Shown one piece after another: positions 50,079 through 59,534 of a DNA stretch of 64,000 nt (the first letter of the stretch is position 1; every line of letters starts with the position of its first letter). The translations under genes were made by a program, and so were the position numbers. The notes under the pieces were generated by a model. That model was given only the letters and a program-made list of their open reading frames with translations, did no database searches and was not told where the DNA came from. This DNA is from Clostridium sp. (lineage in GTDB: Bacteria; Bacillota; Dethiobacteria; Dethiobacterales; Dethiobacteraceae), in NCBI GenBank assembly GCA_018335695.1, contig JAGXRV010000094.1, forward strand, positions 49,443 to 113,442, written 5' to 3'.

Positions 50079-51074
50079 TTAGATCATAGTAGCGTTTGGC
50101 ACATCATTGCCGGTCAGCACCCGGTAAGCCTGCTGCAGAAGCTGTACAGTATAAATGGGATTGTGGACACCCAAACTGCCGTCTTGAGAAACTAACAGAT
50201 GATTGAAGGCTGCTTGGTACACTTCATTAGGCACTTCTGCAATTGGTGCACCGGCTGCATCCGTAAACTGAATTCTGCCGCCTTCCGATGCAAAGCTGCC
50301 TCCGTCTGTCGCCGCTCCAATGGCTTCCATCAACACGCTTAGTAACCCTGTCACTTCATCCTGGAAACCTTCTTGTGCACCGTCGCCGTCATAGTCATTT
50401 CGAGCGGGCAAATTGAACGTTGTGATATTCTGATGGCATTGTCCGCAAGCAGCCTGCATATCATCAATCCTAAAGGTATGCTCACGGAAACCGCCTTCTC
50501 CCCGCACCATATGGCAATCAACGCAACTGTTTGTCAGTTCCGAATGAGCTGTGGTGCTGCCGTAGTCAAATCCTTCCGCCCGCAGTCCGCCGCTCGCGGT
50601 AAAGACATCCGCCTGACTGCTGTAATGCGGTGCCGGCCGCTCCGGATTATTAATATCCGGCGACCGCCGTGAATTATGGCAAGCCATACACTGAGCGCCG
50701 CTGCCGCCGCCCACTCCTTCAGCCGTCGGTATATTAACAGTTCCGGCTGCAAGCAGCTCCGTCCCTTGACCGCTGTGACATGCCCGACAGTCAATAGAAA
50801 CGAAGAAATCCCGCTCAATGGCTGCCACTTCGTTTATCTTCCCGGCAAAGGCTCCGCCATCATGACAAGCAACGCAATTATCCCTCTGCGCGGGCAGAAG
50901 CAAAATATTGCTATGTGCCGACTCCGCCCACTGCCCCACAAGAGCGCTAATATCCAGTTCCTCCCTTGCCCCGTTAGGCGGCGGAGTGACCTCATTCCTA
51001 GGTGGGCAGCCACTTGTGGCCAAGATGCTTATTAGGATAAGCGCAACAAAGATTACCCATTTCCTCCTGTTCAT
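50079..51074 (-). CDS. Pentaheme c-type cytochrome, secreted or lipid-anchored
   Basis: 331 residues with a signal peptide (RRKWVIFVALILISILATSG) and a Cys directly after it that could be lipidated, although ATSGC is not a strict lipobox. Five CxxCH haem sites are seen: CVACH, CRACH, CMACH, CVDCH and CGQCH. The last 100 residues hold no haem site. It is probably an extracytoplasmic electron carrier. No reductase, NrfH-type or cytochrome-maturation gene is nearby. ATG start; the gene is alone between terminators. Confidence 0.88.
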   Translation of the reverse strand: MNRRKWVIFVALILISILATSGCPPRNEVTPPPNGAREELDISALVGQWAESAHSNILLLPAQRDNCVACHDGGAFAGKINEVAAIERDFFVSIDCRACHSGQGTELLAAGTVNIPTAEGVGGGSGAQCMACHNSRRSPDINNPERPAPHYSSQADVFTASGGLRAEGFDYGSTTAHSELTNSCVDCHMVRGEGGFREHTFRIDDMQAACGQCHQNITTFNLPARNDYDGDGAQEGFQDEVTGLLSVLMEAIGAATDGGSFASEGGRIQFTDAAGAPIAEVPNEVYQAAFNHLLVSQDGSLGVHNPIYTVQLLQQAYRVLTGNDVPNATMI

Positions 51075-51152
51075 GGTAACAGCTCCCTTCCAAAATCAAG
51101 CTATACTATCTGCTATCTTTACCAAAGAAAGACAGTTTATGTATGGATACCA

Positions 51153-51182
51153 AAAAATAACGACTGCCGGAGTTGGCAGTCG
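51153..51182 (-). terminator. Terminator after murJ
   Basis: Stem CGACTGCC/GGCAGTCG with a 6-base loop, followed on the minus strand by TTATTTTTT. Confidence 0.78.
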
Positions 51183-51187
51183 AAAAA

Positions 51188-52714
51188 CTATTTTCTCAAT
51201 TTTTGTAGTATAGTTCTATAGAAGACAGCCAACTCCTCAACCCGCAGCAGGTAAGCCGCCAGCAGATAAACTGCTGCGCCAAAAGAAATCAGGATAATTA
51301 GCTCCAGAGCCTGCCGGAGAAAACTGCCGCCGCTCAAAAAATAACTGCCAAACATTACGGCAATCCCCATCAAAAACGCAGCCAAGCCGCTCTTTAGCAA
51401 AGTAAGCCATAGTTGGCGACCAGCAAGAGCGCCAATCTTTAAGCGGAGCAAGGCAAACAACCCTGCGGCTCCCGCATAAACGGCTAAAGAAGTGCCCAGA
51501 GCAATCCCGTCCAATCCCAGCGGTTTAATGAGCAACCAGTTAAAGAAAATGTTAAGCAACCCGGTAAATGCCATGGCAAACATAGGGGTACGCGTGTCTT
51601 TTAAGGCAAAAAAAGCCCTTTTTATCAGCAGCATCATCCCGAGCGGCAACAGCCCTATGCTGTAATAAGCCAAAGCACTTGCCGTCTTAGCGGTGGCCAG
51701 CATGTCAAATTCACCCCGCTCAAAGATTAGACGCACCACAGGCTCCCGCAAAAGCAGCAGACCGACCATGATGGGCAGTATCAGCAGAATAATCAGGCCG
51801 GCTCCTTGACGTAAAATAAGCTTAAACTCCGTCATTTTACGCTCAACATTTAGTTCTACCAAAGTTGGATAAATCACCGTCAAAAGCGCCAGAACGATTA
51901 TCCCGTTTGGCAGCAGATAAATCCGACCGGCAAAACTGAGTGCCGTCAAACTTCCGTCAGGCAAAAAAGATGCGAACATCCGATCCACCAGCGTTTTTAT
52001 TTCAATGGCAGCACCGCCCAGTAAAATCGGCGGCAGCACAAGCGCCATTTTTTTCAGCCCGGGATGCCGCAAATCTATCTTTCCCTGAAAAATACCATGA
52101 CTGGCAACCGCCGGTAATTGGATAAAAAACTGGCTGGCAAACCCTACCGCAGTCCCCCAAGCCAAGCCGACTATGCCGTAACGCATCCCCAGAAAAAGAG
52201 CTGTGCCAATAATAATCAGATTGCTGGCATAAGCCGGAATGATCGGAACGACAAAATTTCTTTTGGTATGCAATATGCCGCTGCAAATTCCGGATAAGCC
52301 CATAAATAATAGACCGGGCAGCAGGATTCTTGCCATCACTACTGTGCTCTCAAATTTTTCACCGTCAAATCCCGGCGCCACCAGCCGCGCAACCCAGGGA
52401 GCCGAGATCACCAGCACCACGCTAAGAAGCACAAGTATAACTGCAGAGAGCAGAAATGAAGTCAGCGCCAGGGACAGGCCTGCGCGCTCCCGATGGTACT
52501 CTCCGTATACCGGGATAAAAGCTGTCTTAATCGAATCATTGAAAGATAAAAACAAAAGCTGCGGCAATACTACTGCCGCCATATAAGCGTCAGTTTCCGC
52601 AGTGGCACCGAAACGATAAGCAATCGCAGCTTCCCGAAAAAAACCCAGCAGCCTGGAAAAAAAAAGCATGCCCGCCACAATTCCTGTCCATTTAAAGAGG
52701 TTTCTGCTTGACAT
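51188..52714 (-). CDS. murJ: Lipid II flippase MurJ (MviN)
   Basis: 508 residues with about 14 membrane helices. The N-terminus MLFFSRLLGFFREAAIAYRF, then GATAETDAYMAAVVLPQLL, is the MurJ signature, including the basic residues that line the cavity. It flips the peptidoglycan precursor lipid II. The gene is alone; upstream lies a 729-base gap with repeats and a structured stretch. Confidence 0.92.
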   Translation of the reverse strand: MSSRNLFKWTGIVAGMLFFSRLLGFFREAAIAYRFGATAETDAYMAAVVLPQLLFLSFNDSIKTAFIPVYGEYHRERAGLSLALTSFLLSAVILVLLSVVLVISAPWVARLVAPGFDGEKFESTVVMARILLPGLLFMGLSGICSGILHTKRNFVVPIIPAYASNLIIIGTALFLGMRYGIVGLAWGTAVGFASQFFIQLPAVASHGIFQGKIDLRHPGLKKMALVLPPILLGGAAIEIKTLVDRMFASFLPDGSLTALSFAGRIYLLPNGIIVLALLTVIYPTLVELNVERKMTEFKLILRQGAGLIILLILPIMVGLLLLREPVVRLIFERGEFDMLATAKTASALAYYSIGLLPLGMMLLIKRAFFALKDTRTPMFAMAFTGLLNIFFNWLLIKPLGLDGIALGTSLAVYAGAAGLFALLRLKIGALAGRQLWLTLLKSGLAAFLMGIAVMFGSYFLSGGSFLRQALELIILISFGAAVYLLAAYLLRVEELAVFYRTILQKLRK

Positions 52715-52803
52715 CGACTATCCCTCAAATCCCAACTTGCTTTCCTGTCTCAAAAAAGACGATTCGCGTTTTCTATCAACTGACGCGTTTTCCTGCTACA
52801 AAA

Positions 52804-52990
52804 ATTCCCCTCCCTTGGAGGGGTGCCCGCAAGGGCGGGGTGGTCGCATATCGCCTCAACAAACTCACGGAGCAAAAGCCTCTAAATGGCAGAAACTCCA
52901 CAGAAAAAACCACCCCGGCGCTTTGCGCCACCCCTCCACAGAAGAAACCACCCCGGCGCTTTGCGCCACCCCTCCACAGGAGGGGAATCC
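52804..52990. repeat. Three copies of REP-like repeat B
   Basis: An inverted copy at 52804-52844, a truncated copy at 52908-52940 and a full copy at 52945-52990. The last two are 38 bases apart (a tandem unit). This is the murJ-proximal part of the 729-base gap. Confidence 0.82.
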
Positions 52991-53181
52991 TCTGGCAAAG
53001 GGGTTCTGTGCCCTTACCCAGAGGAAAAGGAGCTTGCTGAAACGCAGACACTCTCTGCCCTCTTGTCTCAGGAGGCGTAACTAAACTTTAGTCTCACTGC
53101 GTCCTTTTTTTCAGTGAATTGCTGACTTTCACAGAATGCGGAAGCGAGCGTTAAGTGACAGCAGCGTTTAACGAACAGGAA

Positions 53182-53327
53182 TTCGCAGCGTTAAGACATG
53201 CCAACGGTTCACATGCAGTAAGCCCGGAGGTTTTGGCATGTTAGCGAGAATGACAGTTCGTAGCTGCGAAAACGTGCGAGCTAAGCATCTGAGGAAGGCT
53301 ATATCCTCCAAAAGAAACACCTCAGAT
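53182..53327. other. Structured intergenic stretch of unknown nature
   Basis: Nested perfect stems TTCGCAGC (53182-53189)/GCTGCGAA (53263-53270) around ACATGCCAA (53196-53204)/TTGGCATGT (53233-53241), then ATCTGAGG (53287-53294)/CCTCAGAT (53320-53327) with a competing inner pair GAGGA/TCCTC. The area 53100-53345 has no convincing gene and contains none of the repeat-A or repeat-B cores. It could be a small RNA, a leader of murJ or a mobile-element remnant. Confidence 0.5.
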
Positions 53328-53364
53328 ATTGCTACGATTCATTCTCTCTCTAACCCTTGCCCTT

Positions 53365-53400
53365 GCCCTCACCCTAACCCTCTCCCAAAGGGAGAGGGGA
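53365..53400. repeat. REP-like repeat A, reverse orientation
   Basis: GCCCTCACCCTAACCCTCTC followed by CCAAAGGGAGAGGGG, close to the 3' end of the YerB-like gene. Confidence 0.9.
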
Positions 53401-53443
53401 GATGCCTGAAGAAGAGAGGGTTTGTTGGCTAGGGATAGAGCAT

Positions 53444-54373
53444 TTACAGAGCGCTGACAAGCTGAATCCAAGTATTATGAAAACGCAAATCCAGCTCAGT
53501 CCCGTCCTGAAAAAAATAGCGTGTCTTGCCACCGCTCTTCTCCCAACGGATTTCATACTTCCGCCCTGCCTGATACAGCCTCCCCTGGCCTGCTCCCGTC
53601 AAGTCAATTTCCACAAGCTCCGTTCCCGGCACATTCACGTGCCTCGCGCTGCGCACAATTACCCGGTATGCGCTGTATTGCTCACCTGTCTCCCGGTCCT
53701 GATGAGCAATGCCGTTAATGAAGCGCAGATATACTCCTCTCTTTGCATCAAACCGGTAACTTACCTTGTTTTGGCTGTTATAATTTATTTCAATACTGTC
53801 TGCCAATTCATAGCCATCCGGCAGCCTGCTTTCTGTCACAATTTCGGCCTGCGGAGCAGCGGTGCTGCGAGTAGTGGCCAGCCTCTCCAGACTGGTGTAA
53901 AGGTTGTGGGGCGCCCGCCGTGATGAATCGCGAAATAAGTGGGTAGAGCCGGTTACTTCTTTAATCCCCAAACTGCTGACCAGTTTCTCGGTTCTGGCCG
54001 AATAGCCGGAGTGAACCACTATATTACCATGTTCCTTGGCCTGTGCAGCCAAATGCGGCCGCATGCTGCGGATCGGACCCACAATCACATCCTGCGCAAA
54101 AAGCCTATCATAAACTGCCAGGAAACGTGTCACGCCTCCTTCAGCCAAAAATTCATAAACAATACCGGCTTCCTGCAATCCGGACTGCGGTCTGGCTTTA
54201 CTATAGTTGTCAACTACTACCATCACCGCTTCAACCCGTTGTATTACTTCACGTTGCGGCACAGCCGGCGATTCCTGTGCCGGTGGCGCCGGCACAGCCG
54301 GTTTACTGCCACAGCCTGCCGGCACCAATAACGTCAGCAATAAACCCAGTGCAAAAAACCATCTTTTCTTCAT
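53444..54373 (-). CDS. YerB-like lipoprotein (DUF3048)
   Basis: 309 residues. A lipoprotein signal (WFFALGLLLTLLVPAGC) is followed by a proline- and alanine-rich spacer and the two DUF3048 domains: VVVDNYSKARPQSGLQEAGI, VYEFLAEGGVTRFLAVYDRL and VGPIRSMRPHL in the first; YRVIVRSARHVNVPGTELVE and GRKYEIRWEKSGGKTRYFFQ in the second. YerB proteins are wall-associated and of unknown activity. The gene lies between the wall-polymer cluster and murJ. Confidence 0.85.
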   Translation of the reverse strand: MKKRWFFALGLLLTLLVPAGCGSKPAVPAPPAQESPAVPQREVIQRVEAVMVVVDNYSKARPQSGLQEAGIVYEFLAEGGVTRFLAVYDRLFAQDVIVGPIRSMRPHLAAQAKEHGNIVVHSGYSARTEKLVSSLGIKEVTGSTHLFRDSSRRAPHNLYTSLERLATTRSTAAPQAEIVTESRLPDGYELADSIEINYNSQNKVSYRFDAKRGVYLRFINGIAHQDRETGEQYSAYRVIVRSARHVNVPGTELVEIDLTGAGQGRLYQAGRKYEIRWEKSGGKTRYFFQDGTELDLRFHNTWIQLVSAL

Positions 54374-54403
54374 TATCCATCCTCCTCATTGCTAAGCAGA
54401 CGC

Positions 54404-54437
54404 AAAAACTGAGGGGACCTTTATCTTATCCCCTCAG
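54404..54437 (-). terminator. Terminator after tagO
   Basis: Stem CTGAGGGGA/TCCCCTCAG followed on the minus strand by TTTTTGCG. Confidence 0.75.
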
Positions 54438-54545
54438 AAAAGAAGTTAATTAAAAGTTAGTTATTTATTTGTCAATACCTATTAGTCCGGCTTCCGACCG
54501 CTAATGATGGATCGTCTCGCCCGCAGATTCCCACAAGTCAGATCT

Positions 54546-55481
54546 CTAATAAAACAGCCCGGTGCGCATAATTAACAAGGCACTCATGCTGAAGAAAACT
54601 GAAATACCGTAGATCACTAAAACAGTCTGGCGATGCGAAAGGCCCCGATTCAGCAACCGGTGGTGAATATGCTTTTTATCGGCCTGAAAAATCGGCTTGT
54701 GCGCACAAAAACGACGAAAAATAGCAAAACAGGTATCGAAGATCGGCACACCTAAGACGACAATCGGCACAATAAAGGCCACTACAGTAATCCCTTTCAA
54801 CAATCCGTAAACGGCCAAAACCGAGATCATAAAGCCGAGAAACATGCTGCCGGAATCCCCAAGGAAAATTTTTGCCGGAAAAAAATTATACCTAAGAAAA
54901 CCAAAAACTGCACCGGCAAGAGCAATAGATAAAAGCGACACGGTGGTTTGACCCATTTGGTGAGAAATAAAAGCAAAAGTCAGAAGCGCAATAATAGAAA
55001 CGCCGGAAGCTAAACCATCCAAACCATCTATCAAATTGACAGCATTGGTAACGGAAACTATCCAGAAAATAGTGAACGGCACACCCAAAATACCCAGATA
55101 AAAATAACCGTTAAACGGATTGCTGACAAGCTGGATCTGAATACCGGAGATGACCACAATAACAGCAGCCAGCGTCTGACCTAAAAGCTTGACTTTTGGC
55201 GAAATCCCACGGATATCGTCGGCCACACCAAGCAAGAGAATAAGCGTGCCGCCGGCAATCAGTCCCCCTACGCGCTGGTCATTGCCCAGCAAAAGAACTG
55301 CCGCAGCTAGAAAACCAAGGAAAACAGCCGGCCCACCTAAGCGAGGAATGACCCGATCATGAATTTTACGCTTGCCCGGCTTGTCCAGAGCTCCAATGCT
55401 GAAGGCGAGACGCGAGACAAGCGGTGTGGTGAACAGGGCAACAAAAAAAGCGATACCAAAAAGATAAAGATATTGCTGCAT
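54546..55481 (-). CDS. tagO: Undecaprenyl-phosphate sugar-1-phosphate transferase (TagO/WecA)
   Basis: 311 residues, about ten membrane helices. The family motifs are clear: KRKIHDRVIPRLGGPAVFLG, VTNAVNLIDGLDGLASGV (catalytic Asp), FFPAKIFLGDSGSMFLGFMI and KKHIHHRLLNRGLSHRQTVL. It starts the wall polymer by loading GlcNAc-phosphate on the lipid carrier; TagA/WecG (55633) would add the next sugar. It ends in a terminator. Confidence 0.92.
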   Translation of the reverse strand: MQQYLYLFGIAFFVALFTTPLVSRLAFSIGALDKPGKRKIHDRVIPRLGGPAVFLGFLAAAVLLLGNDQRVGGLIAGGTLILLLGVADDIRGISPKVKLLGQTLAAVIVVISGIQIQLVSNPFNGYFYLGILGVPFTIFWIVSVTNAVNLIDGLDGLASGVSIIALLTFAFISHQMGQTTVSLLSIALAGAVFGFLRYNFFPAKIFLGDSGSMFLGFMISVLAVYGLLKGITVVAFIVPIVVLGVPIFDTCFAIFRRFCAHKPIFQADKKHIHHRLLNRGLSHRQTVLVIYGISVFFSMSALLIMRTGLFY

Positions 55482-55632
55482 AATTAGTCCCCCTCAGGCA
55501 AATAAAGCCCTTTCTCTCTTTTTTCTCTAATAGCAATGCAAACCTGTCTTAGGCCTACAGTATGGTTTTATCACAAATATATACATTTTACAATCCCTAG
55601 TTTATAACTCCGAATGAAAAATCAGGCTTTAC

Positions 55633-56376
55633 TTAACAGTGCTTCCTGCCACCGGCAAAAAGCCTTTGCTGAGTAATCGCGGCCAAAAAAGCCGGCATAA
55701 TCCAAACGCGCAAAATGCGTTTAGGCTGTTGAACCAACCTAAAAAACCATTCCAGCCCCAACCGCTGATAAAATAGCGGTGCCCTCCTTAGGCGGCCGGA
55801 GAGAACGTCGAAAGATCCTCCCACAACCATCAGGATTTTTGCGCCGGAAGCAGCGCCGTACTCAGCTACAAACAGCTCTTGTCGAGGACTGCCGAGAGCG
55901 ACGAAAACCAGATCGGCACCGGATGCAGCTATGCTGCCGGCAAGCTCCCCGTCTTGCGCCTGCGGCAGATACCCGTGAGCCGTTCCCGCGACCATCAACG
56001 AAGGATATCGATCCTTTAATTTAGCAGCGGCAGCGGCAGCCACCCCTTCTGCCGCGCCAAGCAGAAAAATCTTCTTTCCTTCCGCAGCCGCTAAGGCAAC
56101 CAATTCCTCCATCAGATCTATACCGGTAACCCTTTCCCGAATTTGTCCGCCGCACAGCCGAGAGGCAAGCACAATTCCTACTCCGTCAGGAATCCTTAAA
56201 TCAGCAGCAAGCAACGCCTTCTGCAGAGCACTGTTCCTGCGAGCGGAGAAACAGATTTCCGGATTGACGGAAGCAATAAAATGGGAACCGTTCTGGTTCA
56301 ACTTCTCTTGTGCCCATGATACGGCCTCGGCAAGAGTAACCACATCGGTGGGGACGTCCAGAATAAATTCCTGCAT
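55633..56376 (-). CDS. tagA: WecG/TagA/CpsF-family glycosyltransferase
   Basis: 247 residues. NPEICFSARRNSALQKALLA, RIPDGVGIVLASRLCGGQIR and RVTGIDLMEELVALAAAEGK, plus GADLVFVALGSPRQELFVAE, are the hallmark of the family (GT26), which adds a sugar such as ManNAc to lipid-linked GlcNAc. The ATG at 56376 follows GGCGGAG; a longer open frame overlaps csaB and is rejected. It is 14 bases downstream of csaB. Confidence 0.9.
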   Translation of the reverse strand: MQEFILDVPTDVVTLAEAVSWAQEKLNQNGSHFIASVNPEICFSARRNSALQKALLAADLRIPDGVGIVLASRLCGGQIRERVTGIDLMEELVALAAAEGKKIFLLGAAEGVAAAAAAKLKDRYPSLMVAGTAHGYLPQAQDGELAGSIAASGADLVFVALGSPRQELFVAEYGAASGAKILMVVGGSFDVLSGRLRRAPLFYQRLGLEWFFRLVQQPKRILRVWIMPAFLAAITQQRLFAGGRKHC

Positions 56377-56390
56377 AAGCAGCTCCGCCT

Positions 56391-57494
56391 TTACTTGAGG
56401 ATAAATGCCAACACACGGCCGGCCCATTGCAGACCGTCTTGATAAAAAGCAAAACTTTTTTCCGACAAATGGCACCGCAGCCTTTCACGCGCCTGCCAAC
56501 GCTCCAATGCTTGGGCAGTCAGCTGAACAGCCTCCGGTGCTCCAGGCTCCTCTGCGCTGCTCAAATCCAGCCGCTCTAAAAAAACGCGAACTTTACGGTC
56601 ATAGGCAATACCCAGCAGCGGTACGGCGGCAAGAGCGGCAAAAATCAAGGCATGCAACCGCATAGCCAAAACTAAGCTAAATGAATTAAAAACGGCTAAA
56701 AGCTCTCGAGGAGCCAGCAGCTCACGCAAAATAAAGGTCGGAGACTTCATTAAAGCTGCCAGTTTTTCCGCTGCCGCCAAATCTTCTGGATAATGCATAG
56801 GCACAAGAACGGTGACGGCAGAAAGTTCGCGGGAGAGGCAATCAGCGGCGGCGGCAATTGAGCGCAATGTTTTTTCTTCCTCATGCCAGGAACGAACAGC
56901 AACCCCTACCACCGGCATACCGGCAGGCAGCGTCTCAATAAAAGCGGCAGCCCTTCCGTTTGGATCTGACGGAGCCAAGAGAAAAGCAGGGTCGACAGTT
57001 AAAGTCAGGGGAGATCGTGCGACACCAAGGCTGCGCAATTCATCCAAAGAGGCTTGATCCCGAACGGAAATCAGCGAGACGCGACTAACAATCAGTCTGG
57101 TTAGAAGCCGGTTGTAACTCTTACGAATGGGACCGATGCCCTGAGCATAAATGATGGTTTTTTTGCCAAACAAGCCTGCCAGCAGGACAAGCCCCAAGTA
57201 ATAAAGGACGGAGAGCCCGCGTCCGGTACTGTCCTGCAAAAGACCGCCGCCGCCGCTTATCAGAGCATGAGAAGCTAAAATTTCGCGCATAACCGCCAAA
57301 AGATTAGTGCGGCTGACGGCATGAACAGCCAGACGGTCGATTGTAGCTTCAGGCTGCGCAGAGAGGACGGTAATATGCAGTGTTTCGCCCTGTTCGGCTG
57401 CCAGGGAACGCAATGTGGTTACTATGCCCTCCAGAATTGCCTCGTCACCGGCGTTGTTAAAACCATAATAACCGGAGATGACAATCTTTTTCAT
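56391..57494 (-). CDS. csaB: Polysaccharide pyruvyl transferase CsaB
   Basis: 367 residues: ISGYYGFNNAGDEAILEGIV, LISGGGGLLQDSTGRGLSVL and LVLAMRLHALIFAALAAVPL are CsaB signatures. It puts pyruvate ketals on the secondary wall polymer, which in other Firmicutes anchors S-layer proteins with SLH domains. No SLH protein is seen in this window. The start overlaps the stop of the DUF5693 gene (ATGA). Confidence 0.9.
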   Translation of the reverse strand: MKKIVISGYYGFNNAGDEAILEGIVTTLRSLAAEQGETLHITVLSAQPEATIDRLAVHAVSRTNLLAVMREILASHALISGGGGLLQDSTGRGLSVLYYLGLVLLAGLFGKKTIIYAQGIGPIRKSYNRLLTRLIVSRVSLISVRDQASLDELRSLGVARSPLTLTVDPAFLLAPSDPNGRAAAFIETLPAGMPVVGVAVRSWHEEEKTLRSIAAAADCLSRELSAVTVLVPMHYPEDLAAAEKLAALMKSPTFILRELLAPRELLAVFNSFSLVLAMRLHALIFAALAAVPLLGIAYDRKVRVFLERLDLSSAEEPGAPEAVQLTAQALERWQARERLRCHLSEKSFAFYQDGLQWAGRVLAFILK

Positions 57495-59470
57495 AAGATT
57501 TTCACCTTATTTTCCCAGACTCTGGTGAACAAGATAAATATGCCGTAGAGAATCAAGCCGACGACTACACCCGTCCAGAGACCGTTAAAAGAACGAAAAA
57601 GAGCGCTGTAAAAAGCAGTCGGCGTAGTAAAATGCATAAAAGTATTTGCCATGGAGACGGGAGCGACAGCGCCGATTACAACAAGGGCAGTAGTCATGGC
57701 AGAGCGGGAGCCTTTTGCCAGCAAAGTTAAACCCAGTAATGCCGCCGGATAAGCAAAGAGAAACTCCTTAAACCTGGGGCGGACAACTAAAATGGAGTCC
57801 AGCAGTACGCGCAGGTGCAACTCTAAGGCAAGCACAGGGACTCCGGGGACATTTCCGGTGCGAGCCACATAAAGAAAACCTACCATAACCAAGATTAGAA
57901 AAGACAATAAATATATAATTTTGATCGGACTGGAAAGAAAATCACTGATAACCCGCGCCAGTCGAGCCGGTGTCCAGTTTGTGACATGGCTGTAATAAAT
58001 CCGACTGATTGCCAACGGGAGAAGCACCGCTAGCGGCAATACGTGAACCAGTTTAACGCCGCGGAAAAGCGCGGTACCGCCGGCAAAGTATGGGGTGGAC
58101 GGCAGAGCTGCAACCAGAGCTCCTCCGGCAGCCACCAGCAAAAATGTGCGGCACATGGTAATTAAAGCCCAGCTAAGCGCTGTTATATTATCTTTGGCTG
58201 GAGAAGGCAACCTGTTTAACTGCTGACTTACCACAGCCAAAATACTAAAAAGCAACGCTGCCAGGACGGAGCCAACCTGCAATGCCACGTTGACAGAAAA
58301 AAGCGGAAACAAGATCATTAAAGCGGCAAAAGTACCGATGAAAACCAACCAAAGCATACATGTTTCTCGGCGCGAAATAGTATAAACAAGCAGGGCGGCG
58401 GCGGCGGCGAGGCCCTGCAGCATCAGCAAGAGCTGCAGCGGTTCGTGGCCGGGCAAGCTGACAGCCCGAGCCAAAGCTCCCCGATAACCGTTTGCAGCCA
58501 AACTCTTCGTCACGTTTTCTACAAACTCCAGTGATTCGGCCAGCGGATTTGCTTTGTCTAACGGCAAACGAATGTAAATAAGACGCACACGGCGTTCCTG
58601 GACAGAATTTACAATTGATTGAACAGGTCTTCCCGGCTGGTTCGGGTGGATCAAGATTGTTTGATAACCCAACAGAGCTGAGAGTTGGGAAATCCCCGCC
58701 GGTCGCTCGGTAAATTCAATAATTCCCAGCGCTTGGCCTGACTCGCGAATGACTTCTGCCGCAACCGTCAAATAATCCGGATAACCGGTTACTTCCGGCC
58801 CGTCAAACATGACTGCTGAAAGAAACTCCGGCGGCAACGCGAAAAATTCGTCCAGCGTCTCCCTTACGGCCGCTTCGCTAGTTAAAACCGCATTATCCGG
58901 CCGCGGCACCAGCCGCAGATCAGCTTCGCGCAAAAGAGCCACGTCAGCCGGGTCAAGGCCGATACGCAGGTTCAGCACACGGTCTAAATTTTCATCTATC
59001 TCAATCAGATAAGGCTGCCGGTTAAAGTAAGCACGGACAGGCTTCCGCAATTTGAGTTTCGCCTTATGTACAAGCCGCTCAGCCAATGCCTTATCTTCAA
59101 GTAAAAGGTAAGTAGTATTAGGCTGAATTTGCTTGCCTTCCGGCAACGGCAGCAGCACAGAATTGCTCTCCCCAAATAAGCGCCGGTCGTGAATAAGCTG
59201 ACTGCCTGTGACGACAGTAAGAACGCCGTCGTGAACATAACGCTTTACATCTGCTTCCCTGATAGCTACAGCCGTTACACCTAAGGAGCGCAGCTTCCCC
59301 AGGATTTCCGCCGGCTCAAGATTGGTTTCCCAGGCAAGCTGCCGCACTTCTTCAAAGGCAATGCTGATTTCCACATCACGCCAACTCCACTCTGCGGCGT
59401 CGTTTTGCACAGCCGTATAAACACCGGCCAGAACACCGACGACAAAGAGCAAAATAAGAATGCTTTTCAT
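57491..59470 (-). CDS. DUF5693 membrane protein
   Basis: About 659 residues. One N-terminal helix (ILILLFVVGVLAGVYTAV) is followed by an extracytoplasmic domain of about 330 residues (ELRSLGVTAVAIRE-like start, YLTVAAEVIRESGQALGIIE) and a C-terminal block of about nine helices. The family is usually found next to csaB and may take part in polymer export or modification, but its activity is unknown. The ATG at 59470 behind AGGAGCGG is preferred over 59491. Confidence 0.78.
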   Translation of the reverse strand: MKSILILLFVVGVLAGVYTAVQNDAAEWSWRDVEISIAFEEVRQLAWETNLEPAEILGKLRSLGVTAVAIREADVKRYVHDGVLTVVTGSQLIHDRRLFGESNSVLLPLPEGKQIQPNTTYLLLEDKALAERLVHKAKLKLRKPVRAYFNRQPYLIEIDENLDRVLNLRIGLDPADVALLREADLRLVPRPDNAVLTSEAAVRETLDEFFALPPEFLSAVMFDGPEVTGYPDYLTVAAEVIRESGQALGIIEFTERPAGISQLSALLGYQTILIHPNQPGRPVQSIVNSVQERRVRLIYIRLPLDKANPLAESLEFVENVTKSLAANGYRGALARAVSLPGHEPLQLLLMLQGLAAAAALLVYTISRRETCMLWLVFIGTFAALMILFPLFSVNVALQVGSVLAALLFSILAVVSQQLNRLPSPAKDNITALSWALITMCRTFLLVAAGGALVAALPSTPYFAGGTALFRGVKLVHVLPLAVLLPLAISRIYYSHVTNWTPARLARVISDFLSSPIKIIYLLSFLILVMVGFLYVARTGNVPGVPVLALELHLRVLLDSILVVRPRFKEFLFAYPAALLGLTLLAKGSRSAMTTALVVIGAVAPVSMANTFMHFTTPTAFYSALFRSFNGLWTGVVVGLILYGIFILFTRVWENKVKIL

Positions 59471-59534
59471 CTTCCGCTCCTGCTCATTCATTCTGAAATA
59501 TTTTCAACGCAAAGGCAGAATCCCGGCTAAGATT

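Noticed and set aside
52668..53084. Plus-strand frames across the repeat-B region
   Set aside because: Protein would consist of translated repeat units; no ribosome site.
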